Assembly (NCBI RefSeq): GCF_017652985.1
Contig: NZ_JAGGDJ010000009.1
Location: 95,822-159,821 of the forward strand
Length of the DNA stretch: 64,000 bases
Reading direction: 5' to 3'
Origin: Paenibacillus artemisiicola
GTDB taxonomy: Bacteria; Bacillota; Bacilli; Paenibacillales; Paenibacillaceae
The notes under the pieces were generated by a model, which saw nothing but the letters and a program-made list of their open reading frames with translations, made no database searches and was not told the DNA's origin. Below, piece after piece: positions 1-8,227 of the stretch. How positions within the stretch are numbered: the stretch's first letter is position 1; every line of letters begins with the position of its first letter. A program made the position numbers and the translations under genes.

Positions 1-1000
1 CGGCCGTCACGGGCACGTGCAGCAGGCTGCAGGACGTCTGCACGATGAGCCGTTCCTGCGGCACTAACGCCTCCAACTCCTCCAGCAGCGCGAGTTTATC
101 GCTCAAGGCGGCCCGCCAGATGCCGCGCCCGTCGATGACGCCGGCGCCGAGCGTCTTGTCCCGCGGGAAGCCGTGCTCGCGGATGGCCCGCAGATTGCCT
201 TCGCGGCCGTGAACGAAATCGAGGCCGAGGCCGTGCACGGGCAGCTCGGCGAGCAGCTCGTAATGCTCGGCGGATTCGAAATACGTCTGGAGCATCAGCT
301 TCAGCTTCGGCGCGGCGGAAGCGAGCGCGGCGCAGCTGCGCTTCAGCCGCTGCCGGTCGTCCGCGTCCAGCCCGGTCACGACGATCGGCTCGTCCAGCTG
401 CACCCACTCGGCGCCTTCGGCTTCCAGCTCTTGCAGCGCCTGCGCGTACAGCGGCAGCAGCCGGTTCAGCCAGGCATCCGTTTCGCTCGGCGCGTAGCCC
501 TTGGACAGCTTCAGAAACGTCAGCGGCCCGACGAGCACCGGCTTGCCTTCGATGCCGAGCGCTTCCTTCGCCTCGCGGTACGCGGCCAGCGGCTTATTGT
601 CCACGAGCGCCGGTTCCGTCCCGCCGAGTTCCGGCACGATGTAGTGGTAGTTGGTGTTGAACCACTTCGTCATTTCGCAGGCGGTCGTGTCCGCCGTGCC
701 CCGGGCCATCCCGTAGTAGACCGCGAGCGGCACCGGGCCGCCCGCATGGCCGAACCGCGCCGGCACGATGCCGAACATCGCGGCCGTATCCAGCACCTGG
801 TCGTAATAGCTGAAATCGTTCACGGGAATCAGGTCGATGCCCGCCTCCCGCTGCTTCCGCAAATGCTCCAGCCGGATGCCGCGCAGCTCCTCGTGCAGCT
901 CCGCCTCTCCGAGCTTGCCGGCCCAAAACGCCTCCAACGCCTTCTTCCATTCCCGGTCGGCTCCGATCCGTGGATACCCCAACACGCTGCTTCTCGCCAT
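1..1000 (-). CDS. metE: Cobalamin-independent methionine synthase, N-terminal part (cut by window edge)
   Basis: Transfers a methyl group from 5-methyltetrahydropteroyl-triglutamate to homocysteine to make methionine, in the cytosol and without B12. About 333 residues are visible; the catalytic zinc-binding C-terminal half lies beyond the left edge. The start reads MARSSVLGYPRIGADREWKK, the classical MetE opening (GYPRIG...REWKKALE), and later stretches such as VPELGGTEPAL and LDEPIVVTGL fit the MetE N-terminal barrel. The ATG at 1000 is preceded by GGGAGAGGG. It lies downstream of a LysR regulator read in the same direction, with a 141-base gap that holds a MET-box-like palindrome. Identification is firm; completeness cannot be judged. 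Confidence 0.93.
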   Translation of the reverse strand, partial: MARSSVLGYPRIGADREWKKALEAFWAGKLGEAELHEELRGIRLEHLRKQREAGIDLIPVNDFSYYDQVLDTAAMFGIVPARFGHAGGPVPLAVYYGMARGTADTTACEMTKWFNTNYHYIVPELGGTEPALVDNKPLAAYREAKEALGIEGKPVLVGPLTFLKLSKGYAPSETDAWLNRLLPLYAQALQELEAEGAEWVQLDEPIVVTGLDADDRQRLKRSCAALASAAPKLKLMLQTYFESAEHYELLAELPVHGLGLDFVHGREGNLRAIREHGFPRDKTLGAGVIDGRGIWRAALSDKLALLEELEALVPQERLIVQTSCSLLHVPVTA

Positions 1001-1116
1001 CCTGCCCTCTCCCTTTCGCGCGTCCGGCGGTCCTGTCGGCCGCCGCCGCTTTTCGTTACAAGAAAGATAGCATGCCGGAGTAGCTATAGCGTAACGCCTA
1101 ATATCTATTGCCAGTC

Positions 1117-1131
1117 ATAGTCAAAAGCTAT
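1117..1131 (-). promoter_or_regulatory. MET-box-like LysR operator upstream of metE
   Basis: On the minus strand this reads ATAGCTTTTGACTAT, a dyad of ATAG and CTAT around seven bases. It matches 12 of 15 positions of the streptococcal MtaR/MetR box (ATAGTTTnAAACTAT, from memory of the literature). It lies 117 bases upstream of the metE start and just past the end of the LysR gene, where an activator of metE would be expected. The assignment to this regulator is inference. Confidence 0.5.
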
Positions 1132-1141
1132 ACCGAACCGG

Positions 1142-2047
1142 TCAGACGGCTCCGATCGCGGCCTTGAGCGCTTCGACGTAGTCCGCCCCGAGCTTCGACA
1201 GCGTCATGCTGCGGTGGCTGATCCAGCCGACGTTGATCGTCTCCTCGCAGTCGAGCGGCACGGGAATGATTTCGTTCCCGTTCAGGTCGGAGCTCAGCAC
1301 GCCCGTCGAAATCGTGTAGCCGTTCAGGCCGATCAGCAGGTTGAAGAGCGTCGCGCGGTCGTGGACGCGGATGCTTTTCTTATGCTCCAGCGTGCTGAGA
1401 ATTTCCTCCGCGAAGTGGAACGAGTTGTATTCGCCTTGGTCGAACGACAGGTACGGGTACTGCTGCAGCTCCTCGATCGTGACGATCGGCTGCTTCGCGA
1501 GCGGATTGTGCACGCTGATGAAAATATGCGGCCGCGCCGTGAACAGGCTCGTGAACTGCAGCCCCGCTTCGTGGAGCAGCTTCCGGATCACTTTGCCGTT
1601 GAACTCGTTCACGTACAGGATGCCGATCTCCGAGCGCATCGTCTTGACATCCTCGATGATCTCGTGCGTCCTCGTCTCGCGCAGCGCCAGCTCGTACTCC
1701 TCCTGTCCGTGCTCCCGGACGAGGCTGACGAAGGCGTTCACCGCGAACGCGTAATGCTGCGTGGAGACCGAGAAATGCTGCGGCGACGGCTTGGCGTTCC
1801 GGTAACGGCTCTCCAGCAGCTCCGCCTGCTCGACCACCTGGCGGGCGTAGCCGAGAAACTCCGCGCCTTCCTTGGACAGCGAGATGCCCTTGTTCGAACG
1901 CTCGAAGACGGAGATGCCCATCTCCTCCTCCAATTCGCGGATCGCGTTCGACAGGCTGGGCTGCGAGATGAACAGCCGCTTGGCCGCCTCGTTGATGGAG
2001 CCGCGCGCCGCCACCTCGATCACGTATTTCAATTGCTGCAGCGTCAA
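1142..2047 (-). CDS. LysR-family regulator, MtaR/MetR-like
   Basis: A 301-residue LysR-type regulator. Residues 1-60 form the winged helix-turn-helix (QQLKYVIEVAARGSINEAAK, then SQPSLSNAIRELE), followed by a substrate-binding-like effector domain. A TTG start at 2047 is preferred because GGGAGGTGG lies five bases ahead of it and the protein then starts in the usual LysR place (MTLQQLKYV); an upstream ATG would add a sequence unlike the family. The gene directly precedes metE on the same strand, and the gap contains a palindrome like the streptococcal MET-box, so control of methionine synthesis is the likely role. Other sulfur-related LysR proteins remain possible. Confidence 0.82.
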   Translation of the reverse strand: MTLQQLKYVIEVAARGSINEAAKRLFISQPSLSNAIRELEEEMGISVFERSNKGISLSKEGAEFLGYARQVVEQAELLESRYRNAKPSPQHFSVSTQHYAFAVNAFVSLVREHGQEEYELALRETRTHEIIEDVKTMRSEIGILYVNEFNGKVIRKLLHEAGLQFTSLFTARPHIFISVHNPLAKQPIVTIEELQQYPYLSFDQGEYNSFHFAEEILSTLEHKKSIRVHDRATLFNLLIGLNGYTISTGVLSSDLNGNEIIPVPLDCEETINVGWISHRSMTLSKLGADYVEALKAAIGAV

Positions 2048-2180
2048 GGCTGCCACCTCCCGGACCGGTTTATTCGTGCAACCATCGTACCACATCCCGG
2101 GGGATCCCCGCCCGTCCCCGAATGCGGCGGCATGCAAAAACCGCGCGGAGCGGTCGCTCGCGCGCGGTAAATTTGGATGC

Positions 2181-2530
2181 ACTGAAGGTGACTCCAGCGC
2201 CTACATGGGCGAAGTAGCGCACCGTTCTGACCCAAAAAAGTAACTCCATCACCTGCATGGGCGAGGAACAGCCCCGTTCTGGACCAAGAGGGTGATCCCC
2301 GCCCCTACATGGGCGAGGAATAGCCCCGTTCTGGACCAAGAAGAGGACTCCCTCACCTACATGAATTTGAAAACACCCCGTTCTGGACCAAGAGGGTGAT
2401 CCCAGCCCCTACATGGGCGAGGAAACGCCCTAATCTAACCCAAGAAGGTAATCCCAGCTCCTACTTGAACTGGAAACGCTCCTTTCTAGCACAAGAGGGG
2501 GCTCCCATCACCTACAGAGCGGGGAACACC
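2181..2530. repeat. Intergenic array of seven 52-bp tandem repeats
   Basis: The anchor CTACATGGGC or a variant of it recurs at 2201, 2253, 2305, 2357, 2409, 2461 and 2512: spacing is 52 bases five times, then 51. A typical unit runs from CTACATGGGCGAGG through CCCCGTTCTGGACCAAG to GGTGATCCC. Copies 2, 3 and 5 are the most alike; outer copies have drifted. The array fills most of the gap between the LysR gene (5' end 2047) and the 3' end of the PBP gene (2595). No convincing reading frame, hairpin series or unique spacers are present. Function unknown. Confidence 0.85.
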
Positions 2531-2594
2531 CCGGCCCCGGCCCCGGACCCGGTCAGAACCGAGCTTACCCGCGGTCTTCGCCTTAAGGCGCGAG

Positions 2595-4760
2595 TCAATC
2601 GTCCCCGCGATGTCCTTTGCCTTTGTCGTGATCTTTGCCGTGCTTCGGGCCGTCCGGCTTGTCGTCCTTCTTGGGCGGGTTCGGTTTGTCGTCCTCGTTC
2701 CCTTTCCCGTGCCCTTTTCCCGGCTTATCCGGCTTATCCGGCTTGTCGTCGTCCTCGTTGTTGCCCGGCTCGTCGTGCTTCTTCCCCGGTTTGGACGAAG
2801 GCGGCGGCGCCGGGAAGTCCATGACCTTCTCGTCCGCCAGCGCCGCGCCCATCAGCTTCTGGAATACCGCGGCGGCCGCCTTCGACGTCGTCGTCAAATA
2901 ATGGCTCGCGTCCGTATGATCGTACCCGAGCCAGACCGCTCCGACGAGCTGCGGCGTGTACCCGACGAACCAATTGTCCTTGATCCCGTCCCCGCCGGTG
3001 CCCGGCATCTCCGTCGTCCCCGTCTTGCCCGCGACCGGCCGGTCCCCGAGCGAGGCCAGCTCGCCGGTGCCTTCCCGGACGACGCCCTGCAGCACGGACG
3101 TCATCGTCCGGGCGACCTCGGGTTCCGTCACGCGGATGCCGGCGTCCGCGGGCGCGGGCGCTTCGGCCACGAGCGCGCCGTCGGCGGATTCGATGCGGGC
3201 GATCGCATGGGCCGGCATCCGCGTCCCGTCGTTCGCGAAGACGCCGAACGCCTCGGCCATCTGAAGCGGCGACACGCCCTCCTGCAGACCGCCGAGCGCC
3301 AGGCCGAGCGTGCGGTCGGCATCCGTCAGCGGGATGCCGAACCGCTTCGCCGCGTCCATGCCCGCGTCGATGCCCATCTCGTTCAGGAGCTCGACGGCGG
3401 GGATGTTGTAGGAATTGATGACGGCGTCGTAGATGGACACCTCGCCGTGATAGCCGCCTCCGGCGTTCTTGGGCCGATAGCCGCCGAAATCGACCGGTTC
3501 GTCCATCAGCCGGTCCTCCGGCGTGTATCCCCGCTCGAACGCAGGCGTGTAGACCGCGATCGGCTTCATCGCCGATCCGGGCTGGCGCTTCAGCTGCACC
3601 GCGCGGTTGAAGCCGCGGAACGGCTGCTTGCCCCGGCCGCCCACGAGCGCCTTGATGCCCCCGTCGCGCGGATCGACGAGCGCCGCCCCGCTCTGGATCA
3701 GCTGGTCCGCCGAGCTCGCGGGGAAGGCCGAATCGTCGGCGTACACCCGCTCGGCGGCCTCCTGCATCTTCGTGTCCAGCGTCGTGTAGATGCGAAGTCC
3801 GCCGTGCAGCACGTCATTCTCCGACAAGCCGTACTGCGCGGACGCCTCGCGAATAAGCGCGTCGACGTAATACGGGTACTTCATCGCCTCGTGGGTGCCG
3901 GATTCGGACGTCCGGAGCTTGATCGGCGCGCGGAGCGCCGCGGCATACGCCGGCGCATCGATCTTGCCCTGGTCCTTCATCAGCTGCAGCGCCGTGTCGC
4001 GCCGCTCTTTGGCGGCCTCGGGATGCTTGACGGGCGACAGCGCCGACGGCGCGCGGATGATGCCCGCGAGCAGGGCCGACTCGGACAGCGTCAGCTCCTT
4101 GACCGGCTTGCCGAAATAAATATCCGCCGCCCGTTTGATACCCCAAGCCCCTTCGCCGAAATAAATCTGATTCAGATACATGTCCATGATCTGCTGCTTG
4201 TCGTAATTCTCCTCGATCTTCTGGGCCAGCAGCACTTCCTTCCATTTGCGCGTCCACGTCCGTTCCTGCGACAGGAAGACGTTTTTGGCCAGCTGCTGCG
4301 TGATCGTGCTGCCGCCCTGCACGGTTTTGCCGCTCGTCAGATTGACCGCGAGCGCGCGCCCGATCCCCCAGACATCCGTGCCGCCGTGATCGAAAAACCG
4401 CTTATCTTCCACCGCGACCACCGCATCGATCAAGTGCTGCGGCAGATCGGCGTAATCCACGGGCTCGATCGTACCAAGCGCGATGCGGGTCGCCTCCTTT
4501 CCGCTATCGTCGTAAATGATCGTCGGCGCCGGCAGCGGCTTCTCCAGCAGGGCGATATCCTGCCCGGCCACCAGCACGCGAAACGCCGTCCATCCGCCGG
4601 CGGCGAGCAGTACGCTCCCGCCGACGAGCGCGATCAAGGCCGCGCGCCACGGAAATCTTCGCCTTCGATGCGAAGTCTTCTTCTTCGATCGATTATTCAA
4701 GTTCGGCTGTTGCTTCGACGGTTGCTGCCCGCCTACATTCGGTTCATGATCCGATTCCAT
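2595..4760 (-). CDS. Class A penicillin-binding protein (PBP1A type)
   Basis: Bifunctional peptidoglycan synthase, 721 residues, anchored in the membrane with its catalytic domains outside. Order: basic cytoplasmic N-terminus with RRRRF, one membrane helix at about 38-58, GT51 glycosyltransferase (VEDKRFFDHGGTD carries the catalytic Glu; GGSTITQQLAKN follows), then transpeptidase with SAMK (active-site Ser), SYN and KTGT motifs in order. The last 70 residues are a low-complexity tail of Lys, Asp, Pro and Gly (repeats of DKP) and no known fold. Such charged tails are common in Bacillales PBP1 proteins and may bind wall polymers or divalent cations. It stands alone, with the 52-bp repeat array behind it. 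Confidence 0.92.
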   Translation of the reverse strand: MESDHEPNVGGQQPSKQQPNLNNRSKKKTSHRRRRFPWRAALIALVGGSVLLAAGGWTAFRVLVAGQDIALLEKPLPAPTIIYDDSGKEATRIALGTIEPVDYADLPQHLIDAVVAVEDKRFFDHGGTDVWGIGRALAVNLTSGKTVQGGSTITQQLAKNVFLSQERTWTRKWKEVLLAQKIEENYDKQQIMDMYLNQIYFGEGAWGIKRAADIYFGKPVKELTLSESALLAGIIRAPSALSPVKHPEAAKERRDTALQLMKDQGKIDAPAYAAALRAPIKLRTSESGTHEAMKYPYYVDALIREASAQYGLSENDVLHGGLRIYTTLDTKMQEAAERVYADDSAFPASSADQLIQSGAALVDPRDGGIKALVGGRGKQPFRGFNRAVQLKRQPGSAMKPIAVYTPAFERGYTPEDRLMDEPVDFGGYRPKNAGGGYHGEVSIYDAVINSYNIPAVELLNEMGIDAGMDAAKRFGIPLTDADRTLGLALGGLQEGVSPLQMAEAFGVFANDGTRMPAHAIARIESADGALVAEAPAPADAGIRVTEPEVARTMTSVLQGVVREGTGELASLGDRPVAGKTGTTEMPGTGGDGIKDNWFVGYTPQLVGAVWLGYDHTDASHYLTTTSKAAAAVFQKLMGAALADEKVMDFPAPPPSSKPGKKHDEPGNNEDDDKPDKPDKPGKGHGKGNEDDKPNPPKKDDKPDGPKHGKDHDKGKGHRGDD

Positions 4761-4914
4761 GCCTCTTCCCCCAAATTCATGTTGCTTTCTCTACCTTCGT
4801 CATACACAAACCTTCGCAAGACGAAACGTTTTTCGGTACGTTGGTCCTAGTCAGCTTGGCGCCGAGCCGGCAGAAGGAACCGAGCGGCGCGGCCCGCAAA
4901 GGATTCCGCAGCCG

Positions 4915-4945
4915 AAAAAACCGGCCGCGGGCGAGCCCGGGCCGG
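4915..4945 (-). terminator. Rho-independent terminator of the MFS gene
   Basis: On the minus strand a GC-rich stem (CCGGCCCGGG ... CCGCGGCCGG, short loop) is followed by TTTTTT. It lies 15 bases past the stop of the MFS gene that starts at 6165. Confidence 0.8.
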
Positions 4946-4959
4946 TCGTTCGGCTGCCG

Positions 4960-6165
4960 TCACGCCGACGGCACCCGCTGCAGTTTTCGATACACCTTCA
5001 CGTACACCCAGACGGCATTCGCGAGCAGCAGCGCGCTCGTGAGGTAGAACACGTACCGGATGCCGAACCACGCCGCGGCCTGCCCGCCGAGCACCGCGCC
5101 GCCGAACGCGCCGAGATACATGGCGGACATGTTGAAGCCGAATACGCGGCCCGTCAGCGACGGCGGCGTGATTTTCTTGACGAGGACGTTCACCGACGGC
5201 GCCAGGCCGGCGGACGCCAGACCGAACAAGAACCGGAGCGCCATGAGCTGCCACGGACTCGTCGCGAACGCCTGCGGGATGAAGAGGAGGCCGGCCGCCG
5301 CCAACGCGAACAAGATGACTTTATGCGCGCCGACCTTGTCGGACAGCTTGCCGAGCCGCGGCGCGGCGATGATGTTGGCCAGCCCCGAAGCCGAGAACGT
5401 GATGCCGGCGATCAAGGCGACGTGGCTGCCCCCGCCGGACAGATGGTTCACGTACACGGTCAGGATCGGCTCCACGGAATAGAGCGCCACGGTGAGGACG
5501 AAGAACGTCGCGAACAGCGTAAGCGTCAAGCTCTTCTCCGGGACGGCGCGCCACGCCTCGCGAATGCTCTGCGCCTTCTTGCTTTGGCGAACGAAGGTTT
5601 CCTTCACGAACAGCAGCGTCGTGACGAACGCGACCATCATGAAGCCGCCGGTAATGTAGAACACGTTCTGCAGCCCGAAATTTTCCCCGATGAAGCCGCC
5701 GATCGTCGGCCCGAGCAGCGAGCCCGAGACGTTGGCCGTGGACAGCGTCCCGAGCGCCCAGCCGGAATGCTCCTTGTCCGTCTGCGTCGCGATCAGGGTG
5801 GTGCAGGCCGTGCCGTAGCCGGTAATGACGCCCTGCAGCAGCCGCAGCCCGACGAGCTCGTAGACGTTGTGCGCGAACCCCATGCAGAACACGACGATCG
5901 CCATGCCGAGGCTCGCCCGCAGCAGAATCGGCTTGCGTCCGTATTTGTCCGCGGCGAGTCCCCAGATCGGCGAGAAGATCGCGGAAATCACGAACGTGAC
6001 GCCGAACGCGAGACCGGAATATTGCGCGATCGCGTCGGGATCGTCGACGCCGAGATGCTTGATGTAGAGCGGCAGCACCGGCGCGAGCTGGCTCATGCCC
6101 ACGCCCGTGACGAACATGCCGAACCAGCACACGAACAGATTTCTTTTCCAAATCGGCATTGCCAT
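4960..6165 (-). CDS. MFS drug-efflux transporter, MdtG-like
   Basis: A 401-residue, 12-helix major facilitator of the drug:H+ antiporter-1 type. It has the loop 2-3 motif ADKYGRKP (residues about 71-78) and the antiporter motif of helix 5 (GSLLGPTIGG). It follows the isochorismatase-like gene by 41 bases on the same strand and ends in a terminator, so the two form one transcript. Both are driven from a promoter covered by two palindromes next to a divergent tetR gene, so it is probably induced by a compound that the TetR protein binds. The substrate cannot be read from sequence. Confidence 0.85.
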   Translation of the reverse strand: MAMPIWKRNLFVCWFGMFVTGVGMSQLAPVLPLYIKHLGVDDPDAIAQYSGLAFGVTFVISAIFSPIWGLAADKYGRKPILLRASLGMAIVVFCMGFAHNVYELVGLRLLQGVITGYGTACTTLIATQTDKEHSGWALGTLSTANVSGSLLGPTIGGFIGENFGLQNVFYITGGFMMVAFVTTLLFVKETFVRQSKKAQSIREAWRAVPEKSLTLTLFATFFVLTVALYSVEPILTVYVNHLSGGGSHVALIAGITFSASGLANIIAAPRLGKLSDKVGAHKVILFALAAAGLLFIPQAFATSPWQLMALRFLFGLASAGLAPSVNVLVKKITPPSLTGRVFGFNMSAMYLGAFGGAVLGGQAAAWFGIRYVFYLTSALLLANAVWVYVKVYRKLQRVPSA

Positions 6166-6206
6166 GCGCCTTCTTTGCTAGTCAGGATGATTGCGAATGC
6201 GAACGA

Positions 6207-6776
6207 TCAACCCAGCGCGTCGATCCAGGCGCCGGCGGTCATCACGTCCGCCTGGCGCGGGAATACTTTCTCGGTCATCACGCGATGCACCTCGGGATCC
6301 AGATCGAGGCACGCGTCCGCCAGCACCTTGACGGCGAAGTCCTTGTCCGCCGCTTCCCGCAGCGTCGACAGCACGACGCCGCTCGTCGAGATGCCGGTCA
6401 GCACGAGCGTATCGATGCCGCGCGCGCGGAGCAGGACGTCGAGATCGCTGCCCGCGAACGCGCTGACGCGCCGCTTCGTCACGACCGGCTCGTGGGGCAG
6501 CGGCTGGACGAAGGCATGAATTTGCGTCGCCTCGTCCGTCTCGCTCATGCCGCCGTAGCCTGCCAGCGCCGAGAAGCTCTTGTTCCGCGGGCTGATCTCG
6601 GCATACCCTTCGCGGAACGCGACCCGGACGTAGATGACCGGAATTTCCTTCGCCCGCGCGGCTTCGACGGCCTGCCGGAACGGATGGAGCAGCTCTTCCT
6701 TGTCCGCGAATCGCGATACGATGCCGTTCTGCAAATCCATCACGAGCAAAGCGGTTGTCGATAACGGTAGTGTCAT
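6207..6776 (-). CDS. Isochorismatase-like hydrolase lacking the usual catalytic cysteine
   Basis: A 189-residue protein of the isochorismatase-like fold. The first catalytic Asp is in LLVMDLQNG and the conserved Lys in VVTKRRVSAF. Where nicotinamidase-type members have Cys (GxxTxxCVxxT), this one reads GISTSGVVLST, so the nucleophile position holds Val. Thiol-based amidase chemistry is therefore unlikely; vinyl-ether hydrolysis as in PhzD-type isochorismatases, which also lack the Cys, is possible. It is the first gene of a two-gene operon with an efflux pump, divergent from tetR, suggesting that it detoxifies the molecule that the pump exports. The substrate is unknown. Confidence 0.82.
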   Translation of the reverse strand: MTLPLSTTALLVMDLQNGIVSRFADKEELLHPFRQAVEAARAKEIPVIYVRVAFREGYAEISPRNKSFSALAGYGGMSETDEATQIHAFVQPLPHEPVVTKRRVSAFAGSDLDVLLRARGIDTLVLTGISTSGVVLSTLREAADKDFAVKVLADACLDLDPEVHRVMTEKVFPRQADVMTAGAWIDALG

Positions 6777-6815
6777 GCGTTGTGCACGCTCCTTCTTTCA
6801 TGGTATGATCGCCTT

Positions 6816-6866
6816 AAACGGAGATCTCTCCGCTTAATAGTAAACAGAGACCTCTCCGTTTGTCAA
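6816..6866. promoter_or_regulatory. Two TetR-type operators over the promoter of the hydrolase-MFS operon
   Basis: Two 20-bp sites, 6816-6835 (AAACGGAGATCTCTCCGCTT) and 6842-6861 (AAACAGAGACCTCTCCGTTT), 26 bases apart start to start, fit one palindrome (AAACGGAG, four bases, CTCCGTTT). On the minus strand a promoter with TTGACA (6866-6861), an 18-base spacer and TACTAT (6842-6837) runs through both. Repression by the adjacent TetR protein, relieved by a ligand, is the simple reading. Confidence 0.78.
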
Positions 6867-6908
6867 CGAAAGACGATGCTCCTCTAGAGCCAAAGGACGT
6901 GAAGCCGC

Positions 6909-7544
6909 ATGAACGACGCGCAGGACAACCCGAGTCCGAATCCGAACCCGGCCCGGGCCGAACGCCGCGACGCCGCCGAGAACCGCCAGCGGATCCTGAA
7001 CGCGGCGCAGAAGCTCTTCGAGCTGCAGGGCGTCGGGCAGGTCAGCATGAACCAGATCGCCCAGGAGGCGCAGATCGGCCCCGGCACGCTCTATCGCCGC
7101 TACCGCAACAAGAGCGAGCTGTGCCTCGATCTCATCAAGGACCAGCTGGTCCTCTTGTTCGACGATATCGACGCCTACTTGGAGGCGAACCGGCAGGAGC
7201 CGCCGAGCCGCCGTTTGCGCGAGGTGATCGCCCTGTTCCTCCGGTTCCGCGAGAAGAAGGCGCAGCTGCTGACCGGCGTCGAGGACGGCGGCGCGCCCGG
7301 CCGGACCCGGCCGCGCTCGCAAAGCCCGGTCTACGAGGAGCTGCACCGCCAATTCGCCGGCTTGTTCGACGAGCTGGCCGCGGCCGACGGCCGGTCGGGT
7401 CCCCGGCCCGACAGCGTCTTCAAGGCGGATATTCTGCTGACCGCCCTGACCCGCGACGCCTATCTGTTTCAGCGGGACGAACGCGGTTACGCGCCGGAAG
7501 ACATTCTGAATCAGCTCTGCCTGATCTTCCTCCCCGCCGAATGA
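6909..7544 (+). CDS. TetR-family repressor of the hydrolase-MFS operon
   Basis: A 211-residue TetR regulator. After a Pro/Asn-rich leader of about 15 residues comes the DNA-binding domain (NRQRILNAAQKLFELQG, then IAQEAQIGPGTLYRRYRNKS), with a helical ligand-binding C-terminal part. The ATG at 6909 has GGACGTG ahead of it. It is divergent from the isochorismatase-like and MFS genes and shares the intergenic operators with them, so it probably controls both that operon and itself. A strong terminator follows. Confidence 0.88.
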   Translation: MNDAQDNPSPNPNPARAERRDAAENRQRILNAAQKLFELQGVGQVSMNQIAQEAQIGPGTLYRRYRNKSELCLDLIKDQLVLLFDDIDAYLEANRQEPPSRRLREVIALFLRFREKKAQLLTGVEDGGAPGRTRPRSQSPVYEELHRQFAGLFDELAAADGRSGPRPDSVFKADILLTALTRDAYLFQRDERGYAPEDILNQLCLIFLPAE

Positions 7545-7560
7545 CGCCGCCGCGAACGAA

Positions 7561-7603
7561 AAAGCTGCCCGGACCGGCAACGGATTGCCGCGGGCAGCTT
7601 TTT
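7561..7603 (+). terminator. Terminator after tetR
   Basis: AAAGCTGCCCG and CGGGCAGCTTTTT form a long stem around an imperfect inner hairpin, ending in a T run on the plus strand; flanking A residues could make it work in both directions. It is followed by a short GGTTTC hexamer microsatellite. Confidence 0.8.
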
Positions 7604-7698
7604 GGTTTCGGTTTCGGTCTCGGTTTCGGTTACGAGTTTCGGCTACGATTGCGCGATCCTGCGATACGAACCGCAGGAATCGCAGTCGCCGGCTCCGA

Positions 7699-8064
7699 TC
7701 AATCGAACAGGTCGCCGAACACGTCCAGGACGGACTTTTTCTTTTTCTTGTGAGGAGGGCCGTAGCCGCCGTGCTTGTCGTAGCCTTGGCCGTAATTCGG
7801 ATTACCGTAGCCTTGCTGCTGGCCGGAAGCCGGCGGCGGATAGCCGCCTGGCGCCCGGCGCCGGCGGTCGTCGTCGTCATCGTCGTCGTCGTCGCGGTAA
7901 TGCCATTGATTGTAGGCGTCCCGCGCTTCGCGGACGTCGCCCATCAGCTTGTCCAGCTCTCCGCGATCCAGCCATACGCCCTTGCAGCTCGGGCACACGT
8001 CGATCAGAATGCCGTTCTTTTCCACTTCCCGCATCCGGGAGTCGTTGCAAACCGGGCAATTCAT
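7699..8064 (-). CDS. Zinc-ribbon protein of the zf-TFIIB family
   Basis: A 121-residue cytosolic protein. Residues 1-40 carry CPVC and CPSC pairs (MNCPVC ... IDVCPSCKGVWLDRGEL), the diagnostic zf-TFIIB zinc ribbon. Then come a run of nine Asp (59-67), an Arg cluster, a Gly/Tyr/Gln-rich stretch and a basic KKKKK block before the hydrophobic end SVLDVFGDLFD. The middle is probably disordered. A good ribosome site (GAAGGAGGCG) precedes the ATG. Function of this widespread family is not settled. It stands alone downstream of the hut operon, on the same strand. Confidence 0.8.
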   Translation of the reverse strand: MNCPVCNDSRMREVEKNGILIDVCPSCKGVWLDRGELDKLMGDVREARDAYNQWHYRDDDDDDDDDRRRRAPGGYPPPASGQQQGYGNPNYGQGYDKHGGYGPPHKKKKKSVLDVFGDLFD

Positions 8065-8227
8065 CCGTAATCGCCTCCTTCGCGTATTCCCCGTTCCATA
8101 CGTTCGGGAGCGCGTTTGGTTTCGGATCGGCTGTAAGCGATTCCGGAAAAGGGCCGGCGCCGCGCCGGAGACGAACCGCGGCCGGAGGCGGGATTCGTCT
8201 TCCGGGCGCCCCGGCCGGCCGCGCGGG

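Noticed and set aside
1001..1141. SAM riboswitch upstream of metE
   Set aside because: The gap is only 141 bases and shows none of the S-box helices or a leader terminator.
2181..2530. CRISPR array
   Set aside because: Similarity runs through the whole 52-bp unit, there are no unique spacers, and no cas genes.
2610..4850. A 746-codon frame opposite the PBP gene
   Set aside because: Arg-rich shadow frame with no domain; the PBP on the other strand has all its motifs.
7600..7635. GGTTTC hexamer repeat as a functional array
   Set aside because: Only four to five imperfect copies right after a terminator; a simple microsatellite.
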